From contig JAHFRW010000010.1 in assembly GCA_023266055.1 (NCBI GenBank), positions 1 to 64,000 on the forward strand: a stretch of 64,000 bases of DNA. Reading direction: 5' to 3'. The notes below the pieces were generated by a model. That model was not told the origin of the DNA. It did not search any database and worked only from the letters and a program-made list of their open reading frames with translations. This document shows positions 23,147 through 31,795 of this stretch, piece by piece; positions within the stretch are counted from its first letter, which is position 1; each line of letters opens with the position of its first letter. This DNA comes from Gammaproteobacteria bacterium. Lineage in GTDB: Bacteria > Pseudomonadota > Gammaproteobacteria > Ga0077554 > Ga007554. Made by a program: the position numbers and the translations under genes.

Positions 23147-25794
23147 GGCAGATTACTGCACGTCTCACCGCCAAAACCGTTCATCCAGCTAATACCGCGA
23201 TTGCCATTACCTGGCAGCCCTGCCGAGCCACAGTTTTGTGGCGTCCATTCTCCACTGCGCCTGAAGTTTACAACCTTGAGGGTAGAGCCATTGTAATAAG
23301 GGCCATTGTAATAACGTGCAGTCGTGTTATTGCGCACCTGGGTTCCCGCAGGCAAGCCACCTTCCAGGCCCACGTCGTTGAGATTGACCAGGAAGTTCTT
23401 GTTTTTCCAACCATGCGGAACAGCAATGTGGCAGTAGGTACAACGGAAATTCTGTACCACCTGCGCATGACCGGTATGCAGGTTGGTCTGCTGGACATTC
23501 AAGCAACCCGTGCCCGACCCATCCGTGGGATTACGCGCGAAACCACTCTTTAATGTTTGGCTCGCGGTTATAAACCCCGGCCCAAACTTCTTCCCATAAT
23601 AATCGTAGTTATGGCATTTGAAACACAGATGATCCTGCTTGTTCTCGCCGGACTGATCATCCCACGGGCCTTTCAGCAGGAAGTCACTGTTGGAACCGTG
23701 CGGCCCCCATACATTGCCTTGCTCGCCGCCGTCCGGCACCACGGTACCCGGTGCCGTGGTCGAACCATGACAATCCGTGCAATACATGGTCTGAATACCC
23801 ACACCGGTATTGAACGGCTCACGCCAGATGTTTGGACTATCCACCTTGCGTATATCAATGGTACGTCCGGTGTCCTTCAATGCAGGATGCCAGGAACGAT
23901 GGTTGTCATTCTGGAAATCCACGGAATACGCCTGACCCGGCGGGTTGCCGACATACGCACCACTGCGGGTAGGTGACGTACCTTCGCCCTTGTGTTCATC
24001 CGGCGACTGATATTCCATGCCTATGTTGGTATATTGAATCATCGCGTTAGTGCCTGATGGCGTTCCTCCCGAAAATGTCCCCAGCATCGGTGGCTGGTCA
24101 AACCCATAATTGGAATGGCACTTCATGCATATTTGATACTCGCGGGTCACATACGGCGCGCTGACATCGGTACTACCGCCCACACCCGGATCACCGCGCT
24201 TTACAGTGAACACCTGCGGCTCACTGCCGAATTCGGTGCTTGGCCAGCCACTCGGCTCCACGCCGGTAATACCACGCAACACACCGGACGCCAGATTGGT
24301 GTGATGCCGTTCCGGGGTTGCCGCAATCTGCGCCGGACTGTGATTATGCGTCCCTTCGGAATCAGGAATCGAGGTATCCGCATTGAAACGACGATTTTTG
24401 GTCACGCGATGCGGGTTATGGCAATCGGTACACTCAGCGTGGCGATTCTGCAAACCACCGCCTTCACCGTGTTTATTTACGCGGCTGGCCTTGCCCATAT
24501 TGGCAGGCGACTCCAGAAAATCCTTACCGGCCTGTGACTCGCCCGCTGAGCCAATATCGTGCCGCTCACGCCCGGCTGGCTGATCCCGGCTGGCAATCGG
24601 CATGTGGCGTGCCATGGTAGTAAAGTCTGTCTTGATATCCGGTACTTCAAAACCGGGTTTGACCCCTTGGCCTTGCAGCGTACCCCCGTCGGTTGAGTGA
24701 CAGGCATAACAGGTTTCCTCAACGGCGGGATTGCCCCCCTGTTTAAAGCGGGCGCCGTCCGCCCCGATGATGGTGGGGCCATCGGTACCTTCACGCAAAA
24801 TACGGCGCGAACCTTGCACCGTATGTGGATCATGGCAATTCAGGCACGCCGCCTGCCACACCGGCAAGTCCTTGGGGAATTCACGCAATTTGGCCGCAGC
24901 GTCCGTATAACGCTCATTGCCCACCGCAGGATGCGCATGCGCCGAACCGACCCAACCCGCCTTGTCATGACACCCTAGGCAGATCAGGTCATCTTTTTCA
25001 TTGAACACCTTATCGGTAGGTGGTTGCTGCTGAAAACGATTAACGCGAAGGAATTTAATGCTCTCGCCCGAGGTATCGCGCAGGTGCGGGTCGTGGCAAG
25101 TGACGCATTCCACCTTATTATCTTCGAGTGGCAGGGTCGGCTTTACACCCGGCGTACGGGTACCCAGATGCGACACCGTCATCGGGTCATACAATTCCCC
25201 ATCACGCATGGCCTGCGCACTGTCATAGGTAAAGGAAATCGGGTGATCATTGGTTAAATCCGTGCCGAGCAAACGCGTAAATCCGGTATGTCGGCCACGC
25301 CCCTCAGGAATAGTGTCGTTTGCCCCAATGCCGGGGCCGGTAAAATCAACCTTGGGATTTTCTACGCGGTTAAGCACATTCACTGAACCCAGTGCCAGCG
25401 TACCGTCATGGCATGACAGACACAATCTGGATTTACCGCCCGGCTGACCCAGGTCAGTCGCGTCAAGCGACCCTGAGGTATAGGGAATGTACGTTGCCCC
25501 GGACAGCTTGCGATTCCACAACGGGGTTTTAGGCGCCAGGTTGGCGCCATGCGGGGTATGACAAAACGCACACACCTGCGATTCACTGACCGCCTTGGCA
25601 TCGCGCGTAATACCGTCCGGTAAAATCGGCACAATGACAGCGGAGAAATTATGCTTGGTATTACGAATATCCGAAATGCGCTCGGCCTGCACACCCACAG
25701 GGACACTTATCGCCAGCACAGCCGCCACGAGTAACAGCAGGGCCACCATCCAACGTGGCCTTGATAAGCGATGGAACAACCCTCGCACACTCAT
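23143..25794 (-). CDS. Undecahaem (11 CxxCH) c-type cytochrome (883 aa)
   Basis: Eleven CxxCH haem-binding motifs are countable in order: CAFCH, CLSCH, CVTCH, CLGCH, CLNCH, CYACH, CTDCH, CMKCH, CTDCH, CFKCH, CTYCH. The ATG at 25794 has GGGGAAGG upstream; a TTG 5 codons earlier is rejected. An N-terminal Sec signal ends near GVQA-ER. The first 120 residues (NTKHN, then FCHTPHGAN, PLWNRKL, CLSCHDGT) closely resemble the 4-haem protein at 34682-35515. No lipobox is seen, so it is periplasmic or exported beyond. At this size it is the likely main electron carrier of the cluster. From memory, an undecahaem cytochrome cluster has been proposed in the biocathode gammaproteobacterium Candidatus Tenderia electrophaga; identity was not checked. 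Confidence 0.92.
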   Translation of the reverse strand: MSVRGLFHRLSRPRWMVALLLLVAAVLAISVPVGVQAERISDIRNTKHNFSAVIVPILPDGITRDAKAVSESQVCAFCHTPHGANLAPKTPLWNRKLSGATYIPYTSGSLDATDLGQPGGKSRLCLSCHDGTLALGSVNVLNRVENPKVDFTGPGIGANDTIPEGRGRHTGFTRLLGTDLTNDHPISFTYDSAQAMRDGELYDPMTVSHLGTRTPGVKPTLPLEDNKVECVTCHDPHLRDTSGESIKFLRVNRFQQQPPTDKVFNEKDDLICLGCHDKAGWVGSAHAHPAVGNERYTDAAAKLREFPKDLPVWQAACLNCHDPHTVQGSRRILREGTDGPTIIGADGARFKQGGNPAVEETCYACHSTDGGTLQGQGVKPGFEVPDIKTDFTTMARHMPIASRDQPAGRERHDIGSAGESQAGKDFLESPANMGKASRVNKHGEGGGLQNRHAECTDCHNPHRVTKNRRFNADTSIPDSEGTHNHSPAQIAATPERHHTNLASGVLRGITGVEPSGWPSTEFGSEPQVFTVKRGDPGVGGSTDVSAPYVTREYQICMKCHSNYGFDQPPMLGTFSGGTPSGTNAMIQYTNIGMEYQSPDEHKGEGTSPTRSGAYVGNPPGQAYSVDFQNDNHRSWHPALKDTGRTIDIRKVDSPNIWREPFNTGVGIQTMYCTDCHGSTTAPGTVVPDGGEQGNVWGPHGSNSDFLLKGPWDDQSGENKQDHLCFKCHNYDYYGKKFGPGFITASQTLKSGFARNPTDGSGTGCLNVQQTNLHTGHAQVVQNFRCTYCHIAVPHGWKNKNFLVNLNDVGLEGGLPAGTQVRNNTTARYYNGPYYNGSTLKVVNFRRSGEWTPQNCGSAGLPGNGNRGISWMNGFGGETCSNLP

Positions 25795-25805
25795 GCGCCT
25801 TCCCC

Positions 25806-26984
25806 TCAATGCTTGCCCAGATATTGAAACACTACGACACGTCCGTTGAACATATCTGCCACATAAATGCGGTCACGCTGATCTCCCCACACACCTGCCG
25901 GCAATACAAACTGGCCTGTGCCGCTCCCCCCACCACCTATTGGCAATAAAAATTCACCCTGTGAATCAAATACCAGCAAATGATCATAGTAGGATTCTAC
26001 GACATAAATATTACCCGCCGCGTCGGCCGTGACACCTTTCGGCCGTACCAGATCACCCACGAACAAACCGCGTCGACCAAATACCTGCAATACCTTTGCG
26101 GCTAAGCCCATGGGCGAGGTCACCGCCAACGTCTGCGCCGCGCCTGAATCAGGCGCGGCGGCCGGGTCCATCATGGCCACGGCATCCACCGCCAGCACCT
26201 GAATACGCGCATTCAAGGTATCCGCAACGTACAGTTTACCATCTGCAAATGAAAGATGGGTGGGTGAATTAAATTCACCCGGCACCTCACTCCGCTGCCC
26301 ACTGCCCAACGTCGCCAGCACATTGCCGGCATCATCAAACACCCTGATCTGGTGCAAATGTGAATCCGCCACATAGACACGACCGTGCAGGGCGTCCCGT
26401 GCCAGCCCGGTGGGCCGCTTGAGCAGGCCTTTGCCAAAGCTCCCTACCGGCACCCCGGCGCTATCAAGACGAAACACCTGACCCAGCGAAGCATCGGTAA
26501 CCAGCACCTCTCCGTTCGCTCCCATCGCAATGCCGATGGGCATCTCAAAGCGGAGATTTTGCTCGGCCATCTCCCACACCTGGAGACTGCCTGCCTTTTC
26601 ATCAAATACATATACTGCCTGGCGACTGACATCGGTCACGTAAATTCTGCCGTTATTGTCCACCATACCGGCCTGTGGCCGCTGCAATATTACCGCCTGA
26701 TTTTTTTCCGAAAGCAATCCCACCAGCCATTTCAGGGCTTTTAAACCTGAGGCAACAATCCCACTTTCGTTGCGCTGGATGTTCTCTTCGCCCGTCAACT
26801 CACCTACATAACGATAACGCGGTATTTCGGGGGCCGGTGGCCACACCGTCTGCTGAGCACCCGGCACCTCATAGCGTAGGGTAGAATGGGTCTGCGCACA
26901 ACCAGACAACAATCCCGGCAGCAGCATGACGCCCATCAGCCCCCACACCCATCTCAAACCCGTACCGTGGTGTAGCCGAATCAC
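25806..26984 (-). CDS. NHL-repeat lipoprotein (392 aa)
   Basis: The GTG start at 26984 has AAAGGA upstream. The signal ends LLPGLLSGC, a lipobox with Cys near residue 29. From about residue 100 come six-bladed NHL-type repeats: GRIYVTDVSRQAVYVFD, GEVLVTDASLGQVFRLD, GRVYVADSHLHQIRVFD, GKLYVADTLNARIQVL, GNIYVVESYYDHLLVFD, DRIYVADMFNGRVVVF. Secreted NHL propellers are often found beside multihaem cytochrome and outer-membrane barrel genes and may act as docking or scaffold proteins. It is 11 bp upstream of the 11-haem gene. Confidence 0.88.
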   Translation of the reverse strand: MIRLHHGTGLRWVWGLMGVMLLPGLLSGCAQTHSTLRYEVPGAQQTVWPPAPEIPRYRYVGELTGEENIQRNESGIVASGLKALKWLVGLLSEKNQAVILQRPQAGMVDNNGRIYVTDVSRQAVYVFDEKAGSLQVWEMAEQNLRFEMPIGIAMGANGEVLVTDASLGQVFRLDSAGVPVGSFGKGLLKRPTGLARDALHGRVYVADSHLHQIRVFDDAGNVLATLGSGQRSEVPGEFNSPTHLSFADGKLYVADTLNARIQVLAVDAVAMMDPAAAPDSGAAQTLAVTSPMGLAAKVLQVFGRRGLFVGDLVRPKGVTADAAGNIYVVESYYDHLLVFDSQGEFLLPIGGGGSGTGQFVLPAGVWGDQRDRIYVADMFNGRVVVFQYLGKH

Positions 26985-26996
26985 GTCAAATCCTTT

Positions 26997-28076
26997 TTAA
27001 TTCCTGCCACCAGCAGCACCTGACATCACACGCAACACCTGCACGCGACCATTCAGACTATCTGCCACGTACAACTGGCCTTCATCAAACCACAAATCGG
27101 TAATATAACGAAAATCACCCAATCCTGAGCCTGTCATGCCCACTCGTCCCAGCAAGCGGCCTTCGCCATAAATCTTGATCGTGTTGTCACTGAAGTCACT
27201 GACGTATACCCGACCCTCATTATCCACCGCAATCGCCGTGGGAAACGTGACGTCTCCTTGTGGCATGGAGTAACGGTACTTGCCGTCTTCTGCCAGCACC
27301 TGAATGCGCTGACCAAAGCGCGCTGTCACATAATAACCATCCACGCCCGCTGCCATCGCGGTAATATTCAAAAACTGACCGGCATCACTGCCCCGGCCGC
27401 CGCCGGACGCAACCAGATTACCAAAACTGTCAAACGCCAGAATATGATCATACACCCCATCGGCCACCAGCACACGACCACTGGCCTCATCCACGCTCAC
27501 CGCCACGGGCCGGGCAAGATTCAGAGTATTACTATACGTTCTGATTAAACGACCGTGCCGATCAAACTGCAGGACACGACTGCCCATGGGATCAGCGATA
27601 TAAAACGACAAATCACGCGCCACATAAAGATCCGTGGCTTCGCCTGCCAGCACACCGCGCAAGCTCATCACCACCTCAAGACTGCCCATGATGCGGTTAT
27701 ACTTAAACAGAATATCCTGCCCCGCATCAATTACAAACACATCATTGCCCCGCACGGACACCGCCACCGGGCGAATAAATTGCATGTACCTGACACCCGT
27801 GAGCGCGTTACCCTGTGGGCCACCACGAATAATTTCCAGCGGTACCAGAATTTGTGAAGCGTCATCCTGCCGCGTAAACACTGAAGGATTGACGAGCACC
27901 CCATCCGAAGATGCCGTGGCCGGACTGGAAGATGCGGCGGGCGCATTGATTTGCGACGCAGGGGCCGGTTGCTTTTTGCCCAGCAGGGAGCACCCTCCCA
28001 ACAAGAGAGTGTCGGCCAGAACAACGGCCAGAACGATTAACGGAAACCGGCGGTTTGCCGAGGAACGGAGTGACAT
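26997..28076 (-). CDS. NHL-repeat lipoprotein (359 aa)
   Basis: A paralogue of its neighbour. The ATG at 28076 (MSLRSSAN...) gives a lipoprotein signal ending LADTLLLGGC. Repeats include NDVFVIDAGQDILFKYN, LSFYIADPMGSRVLQFD, GRVLVADGVYDHILAFD, GRVYVSDFSDNTIKIYG and GQLYVADSLNGRVQVL. The start lies inside the 3' end of the 3-haem cytochrome gene (about 40-bp overlap), and the gene ends 12 bp before the next NHL gene. A pair of lipid-anchored propellers is consistent with a heterodimeric platform at the outer membrane. This is inference. Confidence 0.85.
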   Translation of the reverse strand: MSLRSSANRRFPLIVLAVVLADTLLLGGCSLLGKKQPAPASQINAPAASSSPATASSDGVLVNPSVFTRQDDASQILVPLEIIRGGPQGNALTGVRYMQFIRPVAVSVRGNDVFVIDAGQDILFKYNRIMGSLEVVMSLRGVLAGEATDLYVARDLSFYIADPMGSRVLQFDRHGRLIRTYSNTLNLARPVAVSVDEASGRVLVADGVYDHILAFDSFGNLVASGGGRGSDAGQFLNITAMAAGVDGYYVTARFGQRIQVLAEDGKYRYSMPQGDVTFPTAIAVDNEGRVYVSDFSDNTIKIYGEGRLLGRVGMTGSGLGDFRYITDLWFDEGQLYVADSLNGRVQVLRVMSGAAGGRN

Positions 28077-28690
28077 CGACCACAATTCTTGGTTGGCGCA
28101 AAAGCGACTTTGCCGTGGCACACGCCACAATAATTACCCTGGATAATCGCAGCCATGTTCACTGGATTAGCCCCCTTCTGCGGCAAAAAGATCAGCGGAT
28201 GACAATTGGCGCACGTCAACCATTCCGTGTGCTGGCGGTGCGGAAAGCGCACATTGGGCATCGAACCAGTGTTTGTAAAGATCACATCAAAATCCACCGG
28301 AAACATCTGATCTTCACCGTTCAAACCCTTACGCGGATCAATCAACCCCTGATCCAGCGCCTGCACCCAATCCGTCTGCCCCTTGGCGTCACGCGGAAAA
28401 CTGCCCAAGGCCTCGACCGGCTCCTGAAAGACACTGATCGCAGAATTGGTAGGATCACGAATGCCGTCTTCGGCGAGCGGTACCACATCACCTTGCGTCT
28501 GAAAATGCCTACCCTTCGACCAGATCAATTCGTCGGCCATCGCAGTACTGGTCATGGCCGCACCTGTCACCCAGCACAACATTGCCATGATGACACCCAA
28601 CCACCGGGCGCCATACCCCCCACCCATCCCCATACCTGTACGAAGAGGCATAAAGTGACGATCCAACCGGAGACACGTGTTATCGCTCAT
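28037..28690 (-). CDS. Trihaem c7-type cytochrome (217 aa)
   Basis: ATG at 28690 with TCTGGAG upstream. The signal peptide (WLGVIMAMLCWVTGAAM... AMA-DE) is preceded by an unusually long N-region of about 30 residues. The c7-like domain is C-terminal, with haem motifs CANCH, CGVCH and CGRCH, and extra axial His in FPHRQHTEW. The sequence around the haems (PQKGAN...NM.AI...CGVCHGKV) is shared with the 30388-31131 protein, so the two are paralogues. Likely a periplasmic electron shuttle. Confidence 0.88.
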   Translation of the reverse strand: MSDNTCLRLDRHFMPLRTGMGMGGGYGARWLGVIMAMLCWVTGAAMTSTAMADELIWSKGRHFQTQGDVVPLAEDGIRDPTNSAISVFQEPVEALGSFPRDAKGQTDWVQALDQGLIDPRKGLNGEDQMFPVDFDVIFTNTGSMPNVRFPHRQHTEWLTCANCHPLIFLPQKGANPVNMAAIIQGNYCGVCHGKVAFAPTKNCGRCHSVPRQTAGFR

Positions 28691-28804
28691 AGATACTCCA
28701 GACCCGCGCACTATCCCACCTCAGAGAATTTCTGAACCTTGAAAAGGACTGTATTCTGGCCCATAACTCCCCACATCATTTAGAGATTTACACCTCTACA
28801 AAAA

Positions 28805-30151
28805 TTAATTCACGCCCGCAATCATCAGTGCGCGCTGTAAATACGACGTGGCTTCCTGCAGGGTATTGATGGCGCCCACATAATCACCCTTTCCCGCCAG
28901 CTGCGCCGCTTCCACATTCAGCCCTTGACTCTTTTTCTCTAATTCAGCCATTTTATCAACCGTGATGGCCGGTGGCTTTTTCTGATCCAGCGCCAACGGA
29001 ATCAATTCTTCATAGCTTTTATAGCGAGCCACTTCATACTCGTACTCAGCAGCCGGTGTCGCAAAGTTTTTATCGTACACAACGGTTTCATTATCCAGTA
29101 ACGCACCCAGTGCACCCGTCACCATACGTTGCGCATTAGCCAGAATTTTATTCGCCTCATCATAACGCCCGGCATCACCATGTCCCTTGGCCTGGCTCAT
29201 CAAATCCTGGAATTTTTTTTCATCCAGCGCGGCAGCCGGTTTCTTTTTTCCTGCCAGACGCTCGCTATGCTGCTTGTAAGATGACTCAAATGTCTTGGTC
29301 GCATCCAGCAACTCAGCATAGCGGAACTTGGGGTCAAGCCCTGTGTCCTGAGTGTCGCTCGGCACCAGGCGCACTGCGGCAGTCACCAGACGTATCGACT
29401 CATCCACTTCGTCCTGCGCCTTGGCAAGGTTATTCGTCCCCAGTGTCACGCGCGCCGCATCCAGATGCGTACGTGCACTGGCCAGCATTTCCTTGGCCCG
29501 CACATGGCTGCTGGCACTGACACGCTGCGCACCTTTCGATGTATTCATCAGCATGTTGGCATACTCAATTTTTTGCTTGACCTGCATCTCCGTCACTACG
29601 GCATGGTCCGTCTCTGGATGCCCCTCTGCAGCGGCACGCGATGTCACGGGGGCGACCGCAGCACCCTCCAGCGTAGACGCTTTACCCTTGTCAACAATCC
29701 TGAGCATACCCCCCATGCTTCTGTGATTACGACACTGGTAATACACGACATCCGGCGTCGTCGCCGAGGGCGTGAATGTCACCATGCCACGAAAGGTAAA
29801 CTGCCCCTCCACTCCATCAGTCACCGTACTACCACCCTGCCCCACCGCGCTGGTCGAAAAATAAAAATCGTGTTGTGGCCCGGTATCGATGTTAAAGGTA
29901 TATTCCACACCCCGCGTCAACACCAGCGTCTTCCCTTGCACACCGTCCAGCGCCAGACCAATTTTATGACCCTGCCCGAAAAAGGGATGGGTTTGATCTT
30001 TGGTGACAGCGGTGATGGAAAACACCCGCTGCTCTGTACTTTTACTATCTGTGGGAGCACCCGCGGCTACAGATGCAGCACTGTAAACCCCCGCAAAACC
30101 CAACGAAATTATCTGGAATAAAAACCAAATCTGTCGACCCATAAGCTTCAT
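28805..30151 (-). CDS. Cupredoxin-domain protein with long helical C-terminal region (448 aa)
   Basis: Signal peptide, then a beta-sandwich of about 110 residues. It carries GPQHDFYF (first His ligand) and YYQCRNHRSMGGM near residue 150 (Cys, His and Met ligands in type-1 copper order). The remaining 290 residues are alpha-helical repeats rich in Ala, Lys and Asp (YANMLMNTSKGAQRVSAS; YEELIPLALDQKK; AAQLAGKGDYVGAINTLQEA), resembling TPR or four-helix modules. The blue-copper site implies single-electron transfer in the periplasm. Joining it to a long helical module inside a cytochrome operon is unusual. ATG at 30151 chosen for its AGGG spacing; the ATG at 30157 is possible. Confidence 0.8.
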   Translation of the reverse strand: MKLMGRQIWFLFQIISLGFAGVYSAASVAAGAPTDSKSTEQRVFSITAVTKDQTHPFFGQGHKIGLALDGVQGKTLVLTRGVEYTFNIDTGPQHDFYFSTSAVGQGGSTVTDGVEGQFTFRGMVTFTPSATTPDVVYYQCRNHRSMGGMLRIVDKGKASTLEGAAVAPVTSRAAAEGHPETDHAVVTEMQVKQKIEYANMLMNTSKGAQRVSASSHVRAKEMLASARTHLDAARVTLGTNNLAKAQDEVDESIRLVTAAVRLVPSDTQDTGLDPKFRYAELLDATKTFESSYKQHSERLAGKKKPAAALDEKKFQDLMSQAKGHGDAGRYDEANKILANAQRMVTGALGALLDNETVVYDKNFATPAAEYEYEVARYKSYEELIPLALDQKKPPAITVDKMAELEKKSQGLNVEAAQLAGKGDYVGAINTLQEATSYLQRALMIAGVN

Positions 30152-30387
30152 GATCATTCCCTAAAAATATCAATTAACGCAGCCGCGCAAGGACGTGCCA
30201 CAATAAAGTCAGCCCGCTGTATTCTCTCCACCTTGCCGGGACGTATTTCCTGGTGGCGCGTCCCGATTATTTATTTCCTGTGCAGACAACCGTGTCCATC
30301 ATTATTTGCCAGGATTATTATGTTTGATACCCAAAGGACGTCCCACACGGAGACGCCCTTTGCAGCACTTGCCTCATGCCTAATGAC
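30152..30387. promoter_or_regulatory. Intergenic region within the cytochrome cluster
   Basis: About 235 bp without a gene, the widest gap inside the cluster. It holds a GC-rich inverted repeat at about 30333-30362 (AAAGGxCGTC / GAxACGCCCTTT) that could attenuate or end transcription from the upstream genes, though no T-tract follows it on the minus strand. A promoter for the cupredoxin gene may also be here. Confidence 0.35.
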
Positions 30388-31131
30388 TTATTTCCATGGA
30401 TTCTTGAGTGTTGCCTCGCTCAATGGCGGCTTCCAGTCATCCGGTTTCGGCTTGGAATGACACTTGCGACACGACTTGGTTGTAATCGGGAACGATACCT
30501 TGCCATGACATACGCCACATTTCTGTCCCAGCAGGATGGCAGACATGTTGATCTGGTTCGCGCCTTTTTGCGGAATAAAGATCGCGGGGTGGCAGTTTGA
30601 ACAAAACAGCCATTCGGTATGCTGGCGATGCGGGAACACCACATCCGGCACTGACGCTTTTACTGGACGGACAATATCCAGATCCATGACAAACGGCTCG
30701 GCATCGGGATCTTCCCTTTCCCAGCGCGGGCGGATCTTTTTATCATCGAGGGTTTTCACCCAATCCACACGATTACCGTATTCGGTAGGTGGCAGCCCTT
30801 CAAAAGCCGGCTTGGGCGCCGCAAGAATATGCGTGGCCTCGTTTTGTGGATCACGCAGACCATCTTCAGCCGGGGGCAAATGGATGCCCTTGGGCTTCTT
30901 CAGATTACGATTGAAGCTGTTAATATCGTCCACCTGCGCAATATGAATAACCTGCACATCGGACTGGGCCATTTCATCAACCGGCTTGTATTCTGGCGCG
31001 TAAGACAAATCCTTGACCGGGACCGAACCATCGGGACGCGGTGCAACCTGGGGTTGGGCGCTGCACGCCGACCCCACCAGAAACAGCGAGAACGCGCCGA
31101 CCATAAAGAGTGTTTTTTTATGCAAATTCAT
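30388..31131 (-). CDS. Trihaem c7-type cytochrome lipoprotein (247 aa)
   Basis: MNLHKKTLFMVGAFSLFLVGSAC gives a lipobox with Cys near residue 23, so this is a lipid-anchored cytochrome. After about 140 residues of linker the c7 domain follows, with CSNCH, CGVCH and CRKCH and the axial pair FPHRQHTEW. It is a clear paralogue of the 28037-28690 protein over both linker and haem domain (EDGLRDPQNEA versus EDGIRDPTNSA). GGAGGGG precedes the ATG. It ends with a proline-rich tail. The lipid anchor suits a carrier held at the outer membrane next to the barrel. Confidence 0.88.
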   Translation of the reverse strand: MNLHKKTLFMVGAFSLFLVGSACSAQPQVAPRPDGSVPVKDLSYAPEYKPVDEMAQSDVQVIHIAQVDDINSFNRNLKKPKGIHLPPAEDGLRDPQNEATHILAAPKPAFEGLPPTEYGNRVDWVKTLDDKKIRPRWEREDPDAEPFVMDLDIVRPVKASVPDVVFPHRQHTEWLFCSNCHPAIFIPQKGANQINMSAILLGQKCGVCHGKVSFPITTKSCRKCHSKPKPDDWKPPLSEATLKNPWK

Positions 31132-31163
31132 GTACTTTCCCCTCCTTCACTAGATTTTAGTCA

Positions 31164-31625
31164 TTACTTTTTAGGGGCGGCGGCAGGCGCAGGGGCAGCA
31201 GAACCTGTGAGTGGCTGATACGGCGGAGCCACCAAAGTCTGTACTGTGCTGCCATGAAAATGGGTAGGGGTTCCGGGCACGCCCGAATGGCACATACCGC
31301 AGTTTTCCACCGACCAGGCAATTTCACCGTTATGGCAGGCACCACAGAATTTGCCGTCAATGATTTTGGCCATGGTAATTTTGTTACCGCCGGCCTTGAA
31401 CTGGAAGCCCAAATCAGCATGACACACCTTGCAACGAAAACGTATGCGGTGGAACCAATGCGAAAACACCGCCGGACGCATACCCGCCGCATCGGCGTAG
31501 TTATTGATGACCACGTCTCCGTATTCAGCTTGCGCTGGCGCGGGTGCTACCAACATGGCCGCCCAGGCAACCACCCCCAGAGCAAGCGCCCTCCACGTAA
31601 TACGACCTTTCATTATCGGTAACAT
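31164..31625 (-). CDS. Trihaem c7-type cytochrome (153 aa)
   Basis: The ATG at 31625 has GGGGAGAG upstream; an in-frame GTG at 31631 is less likely. Signal peptide to PAPAQA. Three motifs CKVCH, CGACH and CGMCH occur in about 70 residues. The Ala/Pro-rich tail (GSAAPAPAAAPKK) could be a flexible linker. It is less similar to the other two c7 proteins than they are to each other. Lies 33 bp upstream of the lipoprotein cytochrome, downstream of the barrel gene. Confidence 0.87.
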   Translation of the reverse strand: MLPIMKGRITWRALALGVVAWAAMLVAPAPAQAEYGDVVINNYADAAGMRPAVFSHWFHRIRFRCKVCHADLGFQFKAGGNKITMAKIIDGKFCGACHNGEIAWSVENCGMCHSGVPGTPTHFHGSTVQTLVAPPYQPLTGSAAPAPAAAPKK

Positions 31626-31795
31626 CAGCACTCTCCCCTCGTTTTAAAAATAATCCTGACTCCATGCACCACCACGATCGAACCTCAATCACGATGATTC
31701 ACATTTTAACCTGTACACACAACAACCACACCGTCCAAACCAACGATCATCACCCCGGTCAACGGTGCGCCCCTGACCGCTCTTTGCACTACGCA

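Noticed and set aside
28805-30151. Cupredoxin protein read as a CuA cytochrome oxidase subunit
   Set aside because: No CxxxC pair of a CuA site; the ligand order is that of a mononuclear type-1 copper site.
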